This document shows, in pieces, positions 16,532-26,131 of a DNA stretch of 64,000 bases. The notes beneath the pieces were generated by a model. The model was not told the DNA's origin and made no database searches. It was given only the letters and a program-made list of their open reading frames with translations. Origin of the DNA: Caballeronia pedi (GTDB lineage: Bacteria > Pseudomonadota > Gammaproteobacteria > Burkholderiales > Burkholderiaceae); assembly GCF_001544915.2 (NCBI RefSeq), contig NZ_FCOE02000003.1:248001-312000 (forward strand), read 5' to 3'. How positions within the stretch are numbered: position 1 is the stretch's first letter; each line of letters begins with the position of its first letter. A program made the position numbers and the translations under genes.

Positions 16532-17850
16532 TTCCCTATAACGAGACGCGCGATAGCATCGCGGTCATGGATAAGGCCGGCTACCTTTTCGAGAGATTTC
16601 TGCACCGCAGACACGACCGCATCGAACCCACCTGTGCGACCCAATGCGTCGAGCGTCGGCTTCAGTCGCAGCGACACTCGAGCTCCAGGCTGCCCATGAG
16701 TATTCACGGTAAGGATGCCGTGGTCTTCGAGAAGCACCATGCCCAGCGCAGACGTTGCCTCGCAAGGCACCACCACCGGCTTTTCGCCTTCACGGCCTGC
16801 CAGTTTCAAGAGCACCCGCAACACAGCATCCTCGTCCACCATCGGACCCAGGTCGCTGCGCTTCACAAGGTCCTTCCCCATCTTCTGCTCGAGCGCTTCA
16901 GCCAGCTTCTGACCGGCCGCGGATTCCTCGCGAAGGTCGCGAGGCTCATATTTCTGGAGCGAGCGCAGAACTGCCGCTGCGATGGGGGCACGCGCCTCCA
17001 TTCCAAACTCGGCTCCCTTTGCCGCGGCGGCAGTCACCAGTTCCGGACGACCAACGAGAACGCCCGCGCGGGGTCCGGAGAGGCCAGCCTTATCGCAGTT
17101 GGTCACCGATACGTCTGCGCCCAGTTGCAGACTTAGGGCACCACCGTGAAGGACGGTACGCAGCCGAGCGCCATACGCCTCGTCGAGGAACACAATCGCA
17201 CCTAGCGCGTGTGCATAGTCGGCGACTTCCCGAGTGATGTGGTCGTCGAGCCGCTCGAGGCTGCTCGTGACGGTCGTGATGACGACCAGCGCCGGCCGCT
17301 CCGCGTCAATAGTCTTAGCCCATTCCTTGTCGCCTTGCACTTCGCGGACAGGCACGCCGGCAATTTTGGAGCCACGAACGACCGATGCATGGGAACGTCC
17401 ACCAGGGGGCACCACGGATACCACGGGTTTGCCATTAGCAAGCGCCGCAATCGTAGCGATGATGCCAGCGCTTGTTCTATTGAACACAGCAACCGCGTCC
17501 TCAGTCTTGCCACCCATGTGACCGATGGCAACCTGGCGGAGCTCTTCAGCAGCGAGGCCAGGGCCGACCCACTCTTCACACAGCGTTGCAATGTCCTCTG
17601 CGTGAATCGGGAAGTCGCGTTGATTCCCTGTGAAGACGCCGATGGACTCGGCGCCGAGCAACTTCACACGTTTTGCGGCAACGGCTTGGCCATGACGCAA
17701 TCTGAGAGCTTCGTCGATGCTGGACCGAATAATCGAGCCCCGAGCGAATCCGACCGTCGGGTCGATGACGTTGCCAAAACTATCCGTTTTGACGGCGCTG
17801 GTATCAGCAGAGACGCTCTGCGCTTCTTTAACACTGCTCATTCGAACCAC
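16528..17850 (-). CDS. SelA-like PLP-dependent enzyme
   Basis: 440 residues with a fold-type I PLP enzyme layout. The closest match is the SelA/D-glucosaminate-6-phosphate ammonia-lyase branch: IGHMGGKTEDAVAVFNRTSA, VVPPGGRSHASVVRG, FLDEAYGARLR (the aspartate contacting the PLP ring) and the lysine in NCDKAGLSGPRAG, about residue 253, followed by a GVLVGRPELV step. It would form a Schiff base with an amino acid and catalyse elimination, racemisation or transfer. Flanked by two glutamate-cyclase-like genes, it is probably part of a D-amino-acid or amino-sugar acid pathway. The exact reaction is not known. Confidence 0.75.
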   Translation of the reverse strand: MVRMSSVKEAQSVSADTSAVKTDSFGNVIDPTVGFARGSIIRSSIDEALRLRHGQAVAAKRVKLLGAESIGVFTGNQRDFPIHAEDIATLCEEWVGPGLAAEELRQVAIGHMGGKTEDAVAVFNRTSAGIIATIAALANGKPVVSVVPPGGRSHASVVRGSKIAGVPVREVQGDKEWAKTIDAERPALVVITTVTSSLERLDDHITREVADYAHALGAIVFLDEAYGARLRTVLHGGALSLQLGADVSVTNCDKAGLSGPRAGVLVGRPELVTAAAAKGAEFGMEARAPIAAAVLRSLQKYEPRDLREESAAGQKLAEALEQKMGKDLVKRSDLGPMVDEDAVLRVLLKLAGREGEKPVVVPCEATSALGMVLLEDHGILTVNTHGQPGARVSLRLKPTLDALGRTGGFDAVVSAVQKSLEKVAGLIHDRDAIARLVIGK

Positions 17851-17894
17851 CCCTGTAGACTGTTGGTAGTCGAGCCTCTTGGGCCCAAACTTCC

Positions 17895-18890
17895 TTAAAG
17901 CGAGACTGCGACAATGCTTCGCAACATCTCAACGAAAGCCGTGTGACCCTCCCAATTGATGCCGTCCACAGCCACTTCTGCACGCGAGGTCGCGCCGTCT
18001 CTCGCCCCGGCTTGCACGGTTGCTTCGATGAGACGTCGCTCCAGTTCCTGACCATGCAGAACCTCAGGGCGCCCTTCTCTCGCAGCGATGGCGGCGGAGA
18101 CTGCATAAGCTCCCCAGTTCGAGACTGACGCACTGACGACCACATCTGTGGCGGTTACCGTCACCACGCCGGACGCATGTCCAGCGAGCGACTTGGCGCC
18201 TAGCGGATGGATGGCGGTGATAGCATCTCTGACGGCGCCGAACCCGACCTCATTGCCGCCGTCGCCGATACCGATGGTGAGGACTCCACGCTTGCGAGCG
18301 ACATCCGCGAGCAGATAGACGTGTCCAACGTCTTCCGGGTTACGACAGTCCCCACGCACGCCGTGGAAGAAGCCTTCCCGGTTTGGTCCATCACGCTCGA
18401 CAAAGATGACAGCCGCCGGACGGTACTCCGCCATCAAGTCGTCGGCCTTGGCTTGTCCCGACTGCAGTCCCAATTGAAAGCAAACCGTCGACACTAACTT
18501 CGTCTGGCCGATTTCTTCGTTCACAAGAGCTGCAACGGCGCGAACGGGGGCAGCGTGTGCGTCTTCGGTGACGAGTACAACGCGCACGCCGTACGCGAGC
18601 GCCAGTGCACGGGCCAGCACAGCTGCGCCAACAGGCCCGTCCGTCTCGCCTTGCGGGAGTTTCGGCGCCGTACCAGCTCCTGTCGCGATGAAAACCGTAT
18701 CGCCCTTGGACAGCACTTCACTCAGCTTGCGTGCAGCGAGCGAACTGAGCGGTTCGCCGTGATGTGCGCGGCACGCCTGATACATCGGTACGACGTACCC
18801 AGCTGGCAGTCCGCCGTTCAGAGGGCGAATCTCAACCGTCATAAGGCGGTCGATTCGCTCACCCGTGATTTGTTCGTTTGTCGGAGTCAT
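17895..18890 (-). CDS. D-glutamate cyclase-like (DUF4392) protein, copy 2
   Basis: 331 residues with the same family marks as copy 1: DTVFIATGAGTAPKLPQGET, GPVGAAVLARAL, LTIGIGDGGNEVGFG and a C-terminal SVSNWGAYAVSAAIAA. It begins nine bases after the MHS transporter stop and precedes the SelA-like gene by 44 bp. Overall similarity to copy 1 is low outside these motifs, so they are old paralogues with probably different jobs. The conserved GDGGNE loop likely forms the active site, as in the mitochondrial D-glutamate cyclase domain. Substrate inferred only from context. Confidence 0.78.
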   Translation of the reverse strand: MTPTNEQITGERIDRLMTVEIRPLNGGLPAGYVVPMYQACRAHHGEPLSSLAARKLSEVLSKGDTVFIATGAGTAPKLPQGETDGPVGAAVLARALALAYGVRVVLVTEDAHAAPVRAVAALVNEEIGQTKLVSTVCFQLGLQSGQAKADDLMAEYRPAAVIFVERDGPNREGFFHGVRGDCRNPEDVGHVYLLADVARKRGVLTIGIGDGGNEVGFGAVRDAITAIHPLGAKSLAGHASGVVTVTATDVVVSASVSNWGAYAVSAAIAAREGRPEVLHGQELERRLIEATVQAGARDGATSRAEVAVDGINWEGHTAFVEMLRSIVAVSL

Positions 18891-18899
18891 GGCGGCGCA

Positions 18900-20219
18900 T
18901 CAACGGTCGATGGGTTCGCGATACGTCTCTTTGACGAGGAGCACGCAGACCAGGGAGACAATCGCAGCTGCGACGACATACCACGACACCGAGAGCGAAC
19001 TACCACTGCGAGCAACGAGCCAAGCTGCAACCATCGGGGTCGGGGCGCTGGAGATGATTCCCGACAACTGATAGGCGGTTGAAGACCCGCTGAATCGATA
19101 CCGGGTCGGGTATTGCTCGGCATAAATCACGCCGTGCAGGGAACCCGTCGACGCATGCCCGATGCCAAGGCCAAGCGAGAGCGCGAGCGTGATAAGCACG
19201 GGGTTACCGGTGTCGAGCATCCAGAACAATGGGAAAGCAAACACAGCGAAGAAGAGAGCACCGAAGCCGTAGACGACCCGGCGACCGACCTTGTCAGAGA
19301 GCCAACCGAAAACCGGTTGCATGACCAGGTCGACCGCGGCGGCGACCAGCAGGCCAGTCGATGCCACGCTACGCGGCAAATGCAGCGTGCTCGTGATGTA
19401 GGTCAGCGCGTAGACCGTAATCAGGAAATAGCCGACATTCGCCACCGATTGGAAGAAAATCATGATGACCGTTTTCTTCTTCTCGTTTTCCCAGACTTCG
19501 AGCAGCGGCGCACGCGAGACATTGCCTGCCGCCTTCACTTTCTCGAAATTCGGCGGCTCGCTCACCTGGAGCCGGATGTACATGCCGACGAACAGCAACG
19601 CGAGACTGAAGATAAACGGAAGGCGCCAACCCCACGCGAAGAATTGCTCGTCCGGCAGCGCCGAAACCAACGCAAAGGCTCCAGTCGACACGAGCAGGCC
19701 AGCGGGCACACCCATTTGCATCGTGGCGCCAAAAAGCCCGCGCCTGCCTTCTGGAGCATGTTCGACCGACATCAGCGCCGCGCCCCCCCATTCACCGCCA
19801 AGAGCAAAGCCTTGGACCACGCGCAGCAGAATCAGAAGGCCGGGGCTCCAGTAGCCAATCGAGTTGTATGACGGCAAGAAGCCAATAGCTGCCGTACACA
19901 GACCCATCACAAGAAGCGTGAACACGAGCATCTGCTTTCGGCCCATGCGGTCGCCGAAGTGACCGATGACCATCCCGCCCAGCGGCCGGAGGATGAACGC
20001 GACAGCGAACGACGCCATCGAGGCGAGCGTGGCCATCTCGGGCGTCAGCTCATTGAAGAAGACCTTGGGGAAGACAAGCGCGGCCGCCGTCCCGTACAAG
20101 AAGTAGTCGTACCATTCAACCGTCGTTCCGATGAACGAGCTCAGCGCGGCCCGTGCTGACGAGCCGTGCGACGCGTCAGCGTCTTCAGTTGCGGTAGTTG
20201 ATGCGTATTGGGCGGTCAT
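18900..20219 (-). CDS. MHS-family MFS transporter
   Basis: 439 residues with twelve predicted membrane segments. The N-terminal GTTVEWYDYFLYGTAAALVF and GHFGDRMGRKQML signatures place it in the metabolite:H+ symporter family (shikimate, alpha-ketoglutarate, proline/betaine carriers). A second signature, GWLSDKVGRRVVYG, marks the middle loop. The C-terminus (VLLVKETYREPIDR) is typical. It is embedded between the aldehyde dehydrogenase and the cyclase-like genes and probably imports the substrate of this operon by proton symport. Confidence 0.88.
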   Translation of the reverse strand: MTAQYASTTATEDADASHGSSARAALSSFIGTTVEWYDYFLYGTAAALVFPKVFFNELTPEMATLASMASFAVAFILRPLGGMVIGHFGDRMGRKQMLVFTLLVMGLCTAAIGFLPSYNSIGYWSPGLLILLRVVQGFALGGEWGGAALMSVEHAPEGRRGLFGATMQMGVPAGLLVSTGAFALVSALPDEQFFAWGWRLPFIFSLALLFVGMYIRLQVSEPPNFEKVKAAGNVSRAPLLEVWENEKKKTVIMIFFQSVANVGYFLITVYALTYITSTLHLPRSVASTGLLVAAAVDLVMQPVFGWLSDKVGRRVVYGFGALFFAVFAFPLFWMLDTGNPVLITLALSLGLGIGHASTGSLHGVIYAEQYPTRYRFSGSSTAYQLSGIISSAPTPMVAAWLVARSGSSLSVSWYVVAAAIVSLVCVLLVKETYREPIDR

Positions 20220-20293
20220 GTGTCCTCCAACCTGTATGAAACGTCTCGCGTTGGCCCGGTCGATTGCCGGGCCAACTTTGCCTTCAGTCGCCG

Positions 20294-21793
20294 TTAGACG
20301 TTGATGGTCACGCTCTTGCGTGCTGTGTACGCTTCAAGTGCGCCTTCGATGGAGTATTCCGCGCCGATGCCGCTTTGCTTCGCGCCACCGTACGACATGC
20401 CCGGAATCTGACCACCGGCGCGATTCACTTGGAGCCAGCCGGCATCGATTTGCTCGGTGGCCTTCAATGCCTTGGTGATGTCATTGGTGAACACATAGGC
20501 CGCGAGCCCGTAGACCGTGTCATTGGCCCACTGAATCACCTCCTGCTCATCCGTCCAAGGAATTGCGACAAGAACCGGACCGAAGACTTCTTCGCGGCAT
20601 ACGCGCCAGCTGTTGTCGACGCCGGCGAAGATGACTGGTTCGGGGAAGAAGCCCTTTGCTTCTTCAACCGGCGGCGGAACCGTACCCGTGAGAACTTGTG
20701 CGCCCGAATCGACTGCTTCTTTGATGAAATCGCGGACAGCGGTGTAGCGCTCTTCGCTGATGATTGCGCCGATGTCATTCGCTTCGTCGAGCGAGTCGCC
20801 CGTCTTCAGTTTTTTGACCTTTGCAACCAGTTTCGGAATCACGACGTCCCAAACATCCTTGTGGACATAGAGACGCGAGCCTGCCGTACAGGATTGACCT
20901 TGGCGAGCGAAGCGCATTGCGTTGATGATGCCGGTCACTGTCGCGTCGACATACTCTGGCGTCGCAGCGTCCGGGTAGACGATACAAGGGCTCTTGCCGC
21001 CCAGCTCCAGCGTCGAACGCCCGATGCGGTCTGCGACAGCATGCGCCACGAGCTTCCCGACTTCCAGCGAACCCGTGAATGACACCTTTGCGACGTCCGC
21101 GTTTTGCGACAACGCAGCGCCCGCTTCAATACCGGTACCAGTGACCAGATTGAACACACCAGCCGGGAACAGCCCGGTCGCGAGTTCCGCAATTTTAATA
21201 ACGGCCAGCGGAGCATCTTCTGCAGGCTTCAGGACCAGCGTGTTACCGGTGCCGAGCGCCATGCCAATCTTCACGGCGGCCAAAACGACCGGAGAGTTCC
21301 ACGGAATGATGGCGCCGACAACGCCGAGCGGTTCGCGAGTCGAATAGCTGAACAGGCCAGGACCGAGCGGAAGCGTTTCACCCTTCTGCTCCGCAACGAC
21401 GCCACCGTAATAGCGGAGCACTTCGGCTGCGCCCAGAACTTCAGGACGGCTTTGCGTACGCAAGGCATTGCCGCTTTCTGCTGCGAGCACGCGTGCGATT
21501 TCTTCTGCGTTAGCCGTAACGCGATTGCCCAGTTCCATCAGCAGCGCGCCTCGGGCACGCGAAGCCATGCGGCGCCACGTCGGGAATGCGGCCTTTGCCG
21601 CGACCACCGCTGCGGCGACGTCGTCTGCATCGCTTGCGCCAATAGTTGCGAGCTTCTCACGACGCGACGGATTCTCGATGTCGAGCGTCTTGCCCTTCGC
21701 CGGCGTGCGCCATTCGTTGTTGACGAGCAGGCCAGTAATGCCAGCTTTCGGAAGGACAACTTCGGCTTTCAGGTCTTCAGTACGGGAATTCAC
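20294..21793 (-). CDS. NAD(P)-dependent aldehyde dehydrogenase
   Basis: 499 residues, full length for the ALDH superfamily. The signatures are VSFTGSLEVGKLV (NAD-binding loop), LELGGKSP with the catalytic Glu, and RQGQSCTAGSRLYV with the catalytic cysteine near residue 301. The C-terminal substrate region includes VNRAGGQIPGMSYGGAKQSG. It oxidises an aldehyde intermediate to its acid, probably made by the dehydrogenase encoded upstream (21821). It is the second gene of the operon. The plus strand opposite it shows a very long open frame that is an antisense shadow. Confidence 0.92.
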   Translation of the reverse strand: MNSRTEDLKAEVVLPKAGITGLLVNNEWRTPAKGKTLDIENPSRREKLATIGASDADDVAAAVVAAKAAFPTWRRMASRARGALLMELGNRVTANAEEIARVLAAESGNALRTQSRPEVLGAAEVLRYYGGVVAEQKGETLPLGPGLFSYSTREPLGVVGAIIPWNSPVVLAAVKIGMALGTGNTLVLKPAEDAPLAVIKIAELATGLFPAGVFNLVTGTGIEAGAALSQNADVAKVSFTGSLEVGKLVAHAVADRIGRSTLELGGKSPCIVYPDAATPEYVDATVTGIINAMRFARQGQSCTAGSRLYVHKDVWDVVIPKLVAKVKKLKTGDSLDEANDIGAIISEERYTAVRDFIKEAVDSGAQVLTGTVPPPVEEAKGFFPEPVIFAGVDNSWRVCREEVFGPVLVAIPWTDEQEVIQWANDTVYGLAAYVFTNDITKALKATEQIDAGWLQVNRAGGQIPGMSYGGAKQSGIGAEYSIEGALEAYTARKSVTINV

Positions 21794-21820
21794 GATTTCT
21801 TCCTTGGAAACGATGACGGG

Positions 21821-22711
21821 TTACTGGGCTGCCGGCAGGCTCAGACGAACGCCAAGCAACTCTTCATAGATTTCGTTCACGCTCGTGGAGTCTTTTCCGC
21901 CGAGCCCCTTGGCACGCGCCGCGTTATAGGTTTGGAGAACCAGTTGGCCCAGCGGCATCGGCAAGTTGGAGAACTCGTCGAGGCACAGCTTGATGTCCTT
22001 GTGCATGAGGTCGATGGCAAAATTCGCCGGGCGCTCTTCCGTGAAGAGGGTCTTCGGCAGGTAGTCGAGCATCTTGCTGCCTGCGAGACCCGCAGTCAGG
22101 ACGTCGCAGAGGACGTCGAGCTTTGCGCCCGCTTTCACGCTTGCGGTCAGAACTTCGCCGAGGGCAACCGTGTTGATTGCCGTGAGAAGGTTGTGGCTGA
22201 GCTTCGTCAACTGACCTGCGCCCGTGTCACCGCAATGAACGACTCGACCCGCCAGCACGTCGAACAACGGCTTGAGCTCGTCCAGAGTCTTCGCGGAACC
22301 ACCAACCATCAGAACCAGCTTGCCGTTTTCCGCGCCGGCGACTCCACCGCTCACCGGCGAGTCGACGAACGTCACGCTCTTGGCAGCAGCTGCAGCGGCA
22401 ATTTCTTTTGTCGTTGCCGGGTCGACCGTGCTGAAGTCCACGATGATGGCGCCTTCAGCAGCCGTCTTGAGAACGCCTTCGCTGCCAGTTACGGCATCAC
22501 GCAGCGTCTTCGGGCTCGGCAGGCTCAGCAGGATTCGCTCGGAGTCCTTCGCAGCCTCCGCGGGGCTCGTCGTCGAAATAGCGCCTTTGGCTGCCAGCGC
22601 ATCCATAGCGGCTTGGCTCGGGTCGAAGACGCGGACTTGATGACCTGCGCCAACCAGCCGTGCGGCCATGCGTCCGCCCATGCGACCGATACCGATAAAT
22701 GCAACCTTCAT
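21821..22711 (-). CDS. Beta-hydroxyacid dehydrogenase (3-hydroxyisobutyrate dehydrogenase family)
   Basis: 296 residues. The NAD(P) site is VAFIGIGRMGGRMAARL at the N-terminus; DSPVSGGVAGAENG is the substrate-binding signature and the catalytic lysine is in LTKLSHNLL. HKDIKLCLDE completes the family pattern. It oxidises a beta-hydroxy acid to a semialdehyde, a fitting partner for the following aldehyde dehydrogenase. It is the first gene of the operon; ATG 22711 has a GGAGGA ribosome site and sits behind promoter B. A LysR gene lies divergent. Confidence 0.9.
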   Translation of the reverse strand: MKVAFIGIGRMGGRMAARLVGAGHQVRVFDPSQAAMDALAAKGAISTTSPAEAAKDSERILLSLPSPKTLRDAVTGSEGVLKTAAEGAIIVDFSTVDPATTKEIAAAAAAKSVTFVDSPVSGGVAGAENGKLVLMVGGSAKTLDELKPLFDVLAGRVVHCGDTGAGQLTKLSHNLLTAINTVALGEVLTASVKAGAKLDVLCDVLTAGLAGSKMLDYLPKTLFTEERPANFAIDLMHKDIKLCLDEFSNLPMPLGQLVLQTYNAARAKGLGGKDSTSVNEIYEELLGVRLSLPAAQ

Positions 22712-22820
22712 TTGTACATCCTCCGACGAGTTCCGTTGAGTTGGGCTAGCACCGAACGTAAGTCTCTGTTCTTTAGGGGTTTTCCCGAGCGTCTTTGCTT
22801 GGTGAAGTGCCAGTGACTTG

Positions 22821-22877
22821 ACTATAAGAAGTCAAATTAAGAAAAAAAAGACGACACTTTTTGACGGTACACGTAAG
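22821..22877 (-). promoter_or_regulatory. Promoter B of the GTCGTC-N23 set
   Basis: On the minus strand: CTTACG (22877-22872), 16 nt, GTCGTC (22855-22850), a 23-nt spacer, then TATAGT (22826-22821) as -10. It drives the operon starting at 22711 and lies in the gap shared with the divergent LysR gene at 22912, the classic place for a LysR activator site. Most of the block is the same as promoter A. Confidence 0.65.
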
Positions 22878-22911
22878 ATTTGATTACGATACGTAGGAGG
22901 AGGACATTGCA

Positions 22912-23814
22912 ATGCTGAACTTGAGTCGACTCCGGCTGCTCCACGAGTTATCGGTCCTGGGAACAATCTCCGCCGTCGCGAATGCCGTCCATCTGACCCG
23001 TCCGGCGGTGTCCCAGCAGCTTGCGCAGCTTGAAGACGAGTTAGACACGGTGCTTATCGAGCGCTCCGGGAGAGGGGTGCAGCTAACACCGGCGGGCCGG
23101 CGGCTCGTGGCAAGAGCCACTGACTTATTTCAGCTTGTTGAGGAGATTGAGGCAGAGGTCGCGGCGGCGAATGTGGAGGTGAGCGGCGAGGTCCGGATGT
23201 CTGCATTTGGCTCTCTGGCCAGCAGTGTCGTCCCGCTCGCCGTCCAGCACTTGCTGGTGCAACATCCGCAGCTGAACGTCATTTTCACCGAACTCGAACC
23301 ATCGGAAGGACTGCGAGCAGCGGCGGCCAAGCAAACGGACCTGGCCATCGTTGATGACCTAGTGAGCGCCGAAGCATTGGCGAATGTCTTGGAATTCCGT
23401 CCGCTTTGCATAGACCATTTCGACGCTGTCGTAGCTGCCGGTCATAAACTTGCGGGACGGAAGTCTATACACCTAGCGGACCTTGCTCACGAACGATGGG
23501 CCCTCAATCAGTCTGCTGCGACGTATCACACGTTCCTCCTGAACGCGTGTTACGCCGATGGCTTCACTCCGCGGGTGACCACCAGCAGCCGGAATATGGC
23601 GGTAACACTAGAGATGGTTCGGACAGGCGGTGCCGTAGCGGTGTTGCCGCGACTGGGCCTCCGGCAAGCGGAGAAGGACCCGGATTTCTCGGTTTTGCCG
23701 ATTGACCCAGTCTTGAATCGTCGCGTTTTCGTGGCTCTGTCGAAAGGCACTGCAAAACGGCCTGCAGTCGCCGCGGTGCTCGACGCGCTCATTTTCTGCG
23801 CCAAAGCACTCTAA
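22912..23814 (+). CDS. LysR-family regulator of the adjacent operon
   Basis: 300 residues, full length. The winged-helix part (1-60) includes AVHLTRPAVSQQLAQLEDEL and LIERSGRGVQLTPAGRRL; the effector domain follows with FGSLASSVVPLAVQHLL and NMAVTLEMVRTGGAVAVLP. ATG 22912 has a GGAGGAGG ribosome site. It is divergent from the hydroxyacid-dehydrogenase operon, and promoter B with its GTCGTC element lies between. It is the simplest candidate activator of that operon, of the NDH-2 unit and of the ABC importer unit, which share the element. The effector is unknown, likely the imported compound or its product. Confidence 0.9.
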   Translation: MLNLSRLRLLHELSVLGTISAVANAVHLTRPAVSQQLAQLEDELDTVLIERSGRGVQLTPAGRRLVARATDLFQLVEEIEAEVAAANVEVSGEVRMSAFGSLASSVVPLAVQHLLVQHPQLNVIFTELEPSEGLRAAAAKQTDLAIVDDLVSAEALANVLEFRPLCIDHFDAVVAAGHKLAGRKSIHLADLAHERWALNQSAATYHTFLLNACYADGFTPRVTTSSRNMAVTLEMVRTGGAVAVLPRLGLRQAEKDPDFSVLPIDPVLNRRVFVALSKGTAKRPAVAAVLDALIFCAKAL

Positions 23815-24013
23815 TTGTCCGGGTTACGAGAATGGGAAGGCACTCGTGCAAGAAGGCTCCTTCTAGATATTGGAAGAAGCTCAACTACTGTCGGAGAACT
23901 TGTTTTACAGACTTTAGCGAGTGGGGTTTATCTATGCTCAGACTACCCCGCCAATCTCATTCGAATCTAGGTGACTTGCGAATTGGATGTCGCCCGCGAT
24001 GGCGGGCGGCGTC

Positions 24014-25189
24014 CTAGTCAGGCTGTATCGCGACCAATTTCAGGTTCTCTTCTTGGCCCGTGCGAATTACGGCAACGAGGCGCTCAATGTCGTCGGCGTT
24101 GTTGAACATTGCCAGCGAGATGCGGATGCCGCCGCGCTCGGGAGATACCCGAACGTCGTTGCGCGCGAAATAGTCCGCCCATTGCGCGACAGGCAGGTCG
24201 AGCACGTAGATGTGGCTGCGCTGACCATGCTCGCGAGGGCCGACCACGGCGACCCCAAGGGCGTCGAGCTTGCTGAGCAAGAGGTCACCTAGCTCGGTGA
24301 CGTGCTGATGAATCTTCGCGACGCCCACGCTCTCGATGAGCTTGATGGCCGCGTCAAGTGCGTGCAAATCCGGCAAGTTCACGTTCCCGAACTCAAATCG
24401 TAGCGCGTCCTCGCGCACCGCGAGGTCGTCAGGCTGGGCAATGTAGTCCGCTGGCGGATTCAGCATGCTCGACATCGCCAAGTATGCCGGACGCAGCTCG
24501 TCCAGACCCTGTGCTACGTAAAGCACGCCCAGTCCCTGTGGCACCAGCAGCCCTTTGTGAGTACCAGCGGCCAGCACAGAGATGTTAAGAGCCTTCACGT
24601 CGAGTGGAATGACGCCAACCGACTGCATCGCGTCAACGACAAGATAAATCCCTCGCCTTTTGCAAAGCTCGCCAATGCTCGCGAGGTCATGTACCTGGCC
24701 CGCGTGGAACGTCACATGGGAAAGCGTAACGACTTTGGTCCCTTCGTCGATGTGCGGTTCGAACGTCTCGGCCGTAGCGATGTGGTTATCTTTTAAAGGC
24801 GCGAATCGAACCTTAACGCCCTTGCGCTTCAGGTTTAGCCACGCATAGGCATTATTAGGATGGTCGCCTTCGATGAGTACGACGTTGTCGCCCGCTACCA
24901 GTGGCACCGCATTTGCAGCGATATTAAGACCTTCTGACGTATTCTTCGTGAAGGCGATTTCCAACGGCGATGCATTGAAGAAACGAGCAACCGTTGCACG
25001 GGTATCTTCGACTCGACGGACCCACACCGGTTTGGGTCCGGCCATCTCATAACCCTCGGTCAGAAACGAGATGAGGGCGTCGCGCACTGGTAGCGAGAGC
25101 GGGGTTTGATGGGCGGCGTCCAGATAAAGCTGACGTTTCGTGACGGGAAACAGGTCGCGGATATACGCGAGCTTTTCACTAGAAATCAT
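24014..25189 (-). CDS. Class V aminotransferase (cysteine desulfurase-like fold)
   Basis: 391 residues. The PLP lysine is in AGTHKGLLVPQGLGVLYV near residue 211, preceded by VVDAMQSVGVIPLDVKAL with the aspartate that pairs with the pyridine nitrogen. FTKNTSEGLNIAAN and GDHPNNAYAWLNLKR bind cofactor phosphate and substrate. No desulfurase cysteine loop is visible, so transamination, lyase or epimerase-type chemistry is more likely. It is last in the ABC importer operon, 164 bp after the ATPase gene, and probably starts metabolism of the imported amino acid. Confidence 0.85.
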   Translation of the reverse strand: MISSEKLAYIRDLFPVTKRQLYLDAAHQTPLSLPVRDALISFLTEGYEMAGPKPVWVRRVEDTRATVARFFNASPLEIAFTKNTSEGLNIAANAVPLVAGDNVVLIEGDHPNNAYAWLNLKRKGVKVRFAPLKDNHIATAETFEPHIDEGTKVVTLSHVTFHAGQVHDLASIGELCKRRGIYLVVDAMQSVGVIPLDVKALNISVLAAGTHKGLLVPQGLGVLYVAQGLDELRPAYLAMSSMLNPPADYIAQPDDLAVREDALRFEFGNVNLPDLHALDAAIKLIESVGVAKIHQHVTELGDLLLSKLDALGVAVVGPREHGQRSHIYVLDLPVAQWADYFARNDVRVSPERGGIRISLAMFNNADDIERLVAVIRTGQEENLKLVAIQPD

Positions 25190-25353
25190 TGCGTATCTTA
25201 ATCAGTGTGTTTTCGGAGCACAGTGGCGGAAGGCACGCCGGCTTTTTTTCACTACCATCGCAAGGTGTCGCTTACCTCATAAGCCAACGAGCACATTCTC
25301 AGCAGGCTTACGGAAGTCTGTCTCGCAAAACGAAGCTCAGTTTGGCAGCTCGT

Positions 25354-26103
25354 TCAGGCGTGGGAGAGGACCTGACCGAGGAAGTCCCGAACCCGCGGGT
25401 GCGCGTTGTCACCGAAAAACTCGGTCGGCGTGACATCGACCAGAATCTGCCCGGCATCCACGAAGATGATTCGGTCAGCAACGCGGCGGGCGAATGACAT
25501 TTCATGCGTTACACAGAGCATAGTCATACCCTCGGCGGCCAATGTCACCATTGTATCGAGGACCTCTTTCACCATCTCAGGGTCAAGCGCCGAGGTGGGT
25601 TCATCGAACAACATCACGCTCGGACGCATGCACAGTGCTCGTGCAATAGCGACGCGCTGCTGCTGTCCGCCTGACAACTGCGGCGGATATTTTTCGGCCT
25701 GGTTCGAGACTCGCACCTTGTCGAGCAGTTGCATTGCCAGCACCTGGGCCGCCTTGGAGTCGATGCCGTGAACCTTCATGGGTGCGAGCATGCAATTTCT
25801 GAGTACGGTGTAGTGCGGGAAGAGATTGAAGCTCTGGAAGACCATGCCGACGTGACGACGGACCTCAGCCGGACTGTACGCTGCGCTCGACTTCACGTCG
25901 CGGACAATCACCTCGCCTTCATCGATTTCTTCGAGTCCATTGATACATCGAATCAGCGTGGATTTTCCCGAGCCCGAGGGACCGCAGATAACCACCTTTT
26001 CTCCGGCATTTACCTTCAGGTCGATGCCGTTTAGAACCGTGTGACGCCCGAACCGCTTGACGACAGACTTGAGTTCAACGATGGGTGTGACAGATGAATT
26101 CAT
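25354..26103 (-). CDS. Amino-acid ABC transporter ATP-binding protein
   Basis: 249 residues from ATG 26103; an upstream in-frame extension to 26346 overlaps the permease and is not real. Walker A is GPSGSGKS (41-48), the Q-loop FQSFNLFPH, the signature LSGGQQQ (143-149), Walker B VMLFDEPTSALD and the switch His200 in CVTHEMSF. It energises the importer formed by the two permeases and the binding protein encoded upstream on the same strand. Same subfamily as the 9100 gene but clearly a different operon copy. Confidence 0.92.
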   Translation of the reverse strand: MNSSVTPIVELKSVVKRFGRHTVLNGIDLKVNAGEKVVICGPSGSGKSTLIRCINGLEEIDEGEVIVRDVKSSAAYSPAEVRRHVGMVFQSFNLFPHYTVLRNCMLAPMKVHGIDSKAAQVLAMQLLDKVRVSNQAEKYPPQLSGGQQQRVAIARALCMRPSVMLFDEPTSALDPEMVKEVLDTMVTLAAEGMTMLCVTHEMSFARRVADRIIFVDAGQILVDVTPTEFFGDNAHPRVRDFLGQVLSHA

Positions 26104-26131
26104 AGCTTTGCCTTCGCAATCAAAAAAGTCG

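Noticed and set aside
19113-19871. 252-codon open frame on the plus strand
   Set aside because: Antisense to the MHS transporter; extremely Arg/Glu-rich composition and no start signals.
21104-22816. 570-codon open frame on the plus strand
   Set aside because: It lies antisense to the aldehyde dehydrogenase and hydroxyacid dehydrogenase genes, whose motifs are clear. It is Arg/His/Cys-rich and has no ribosome site, a usual shadow in GC-rich DNA.
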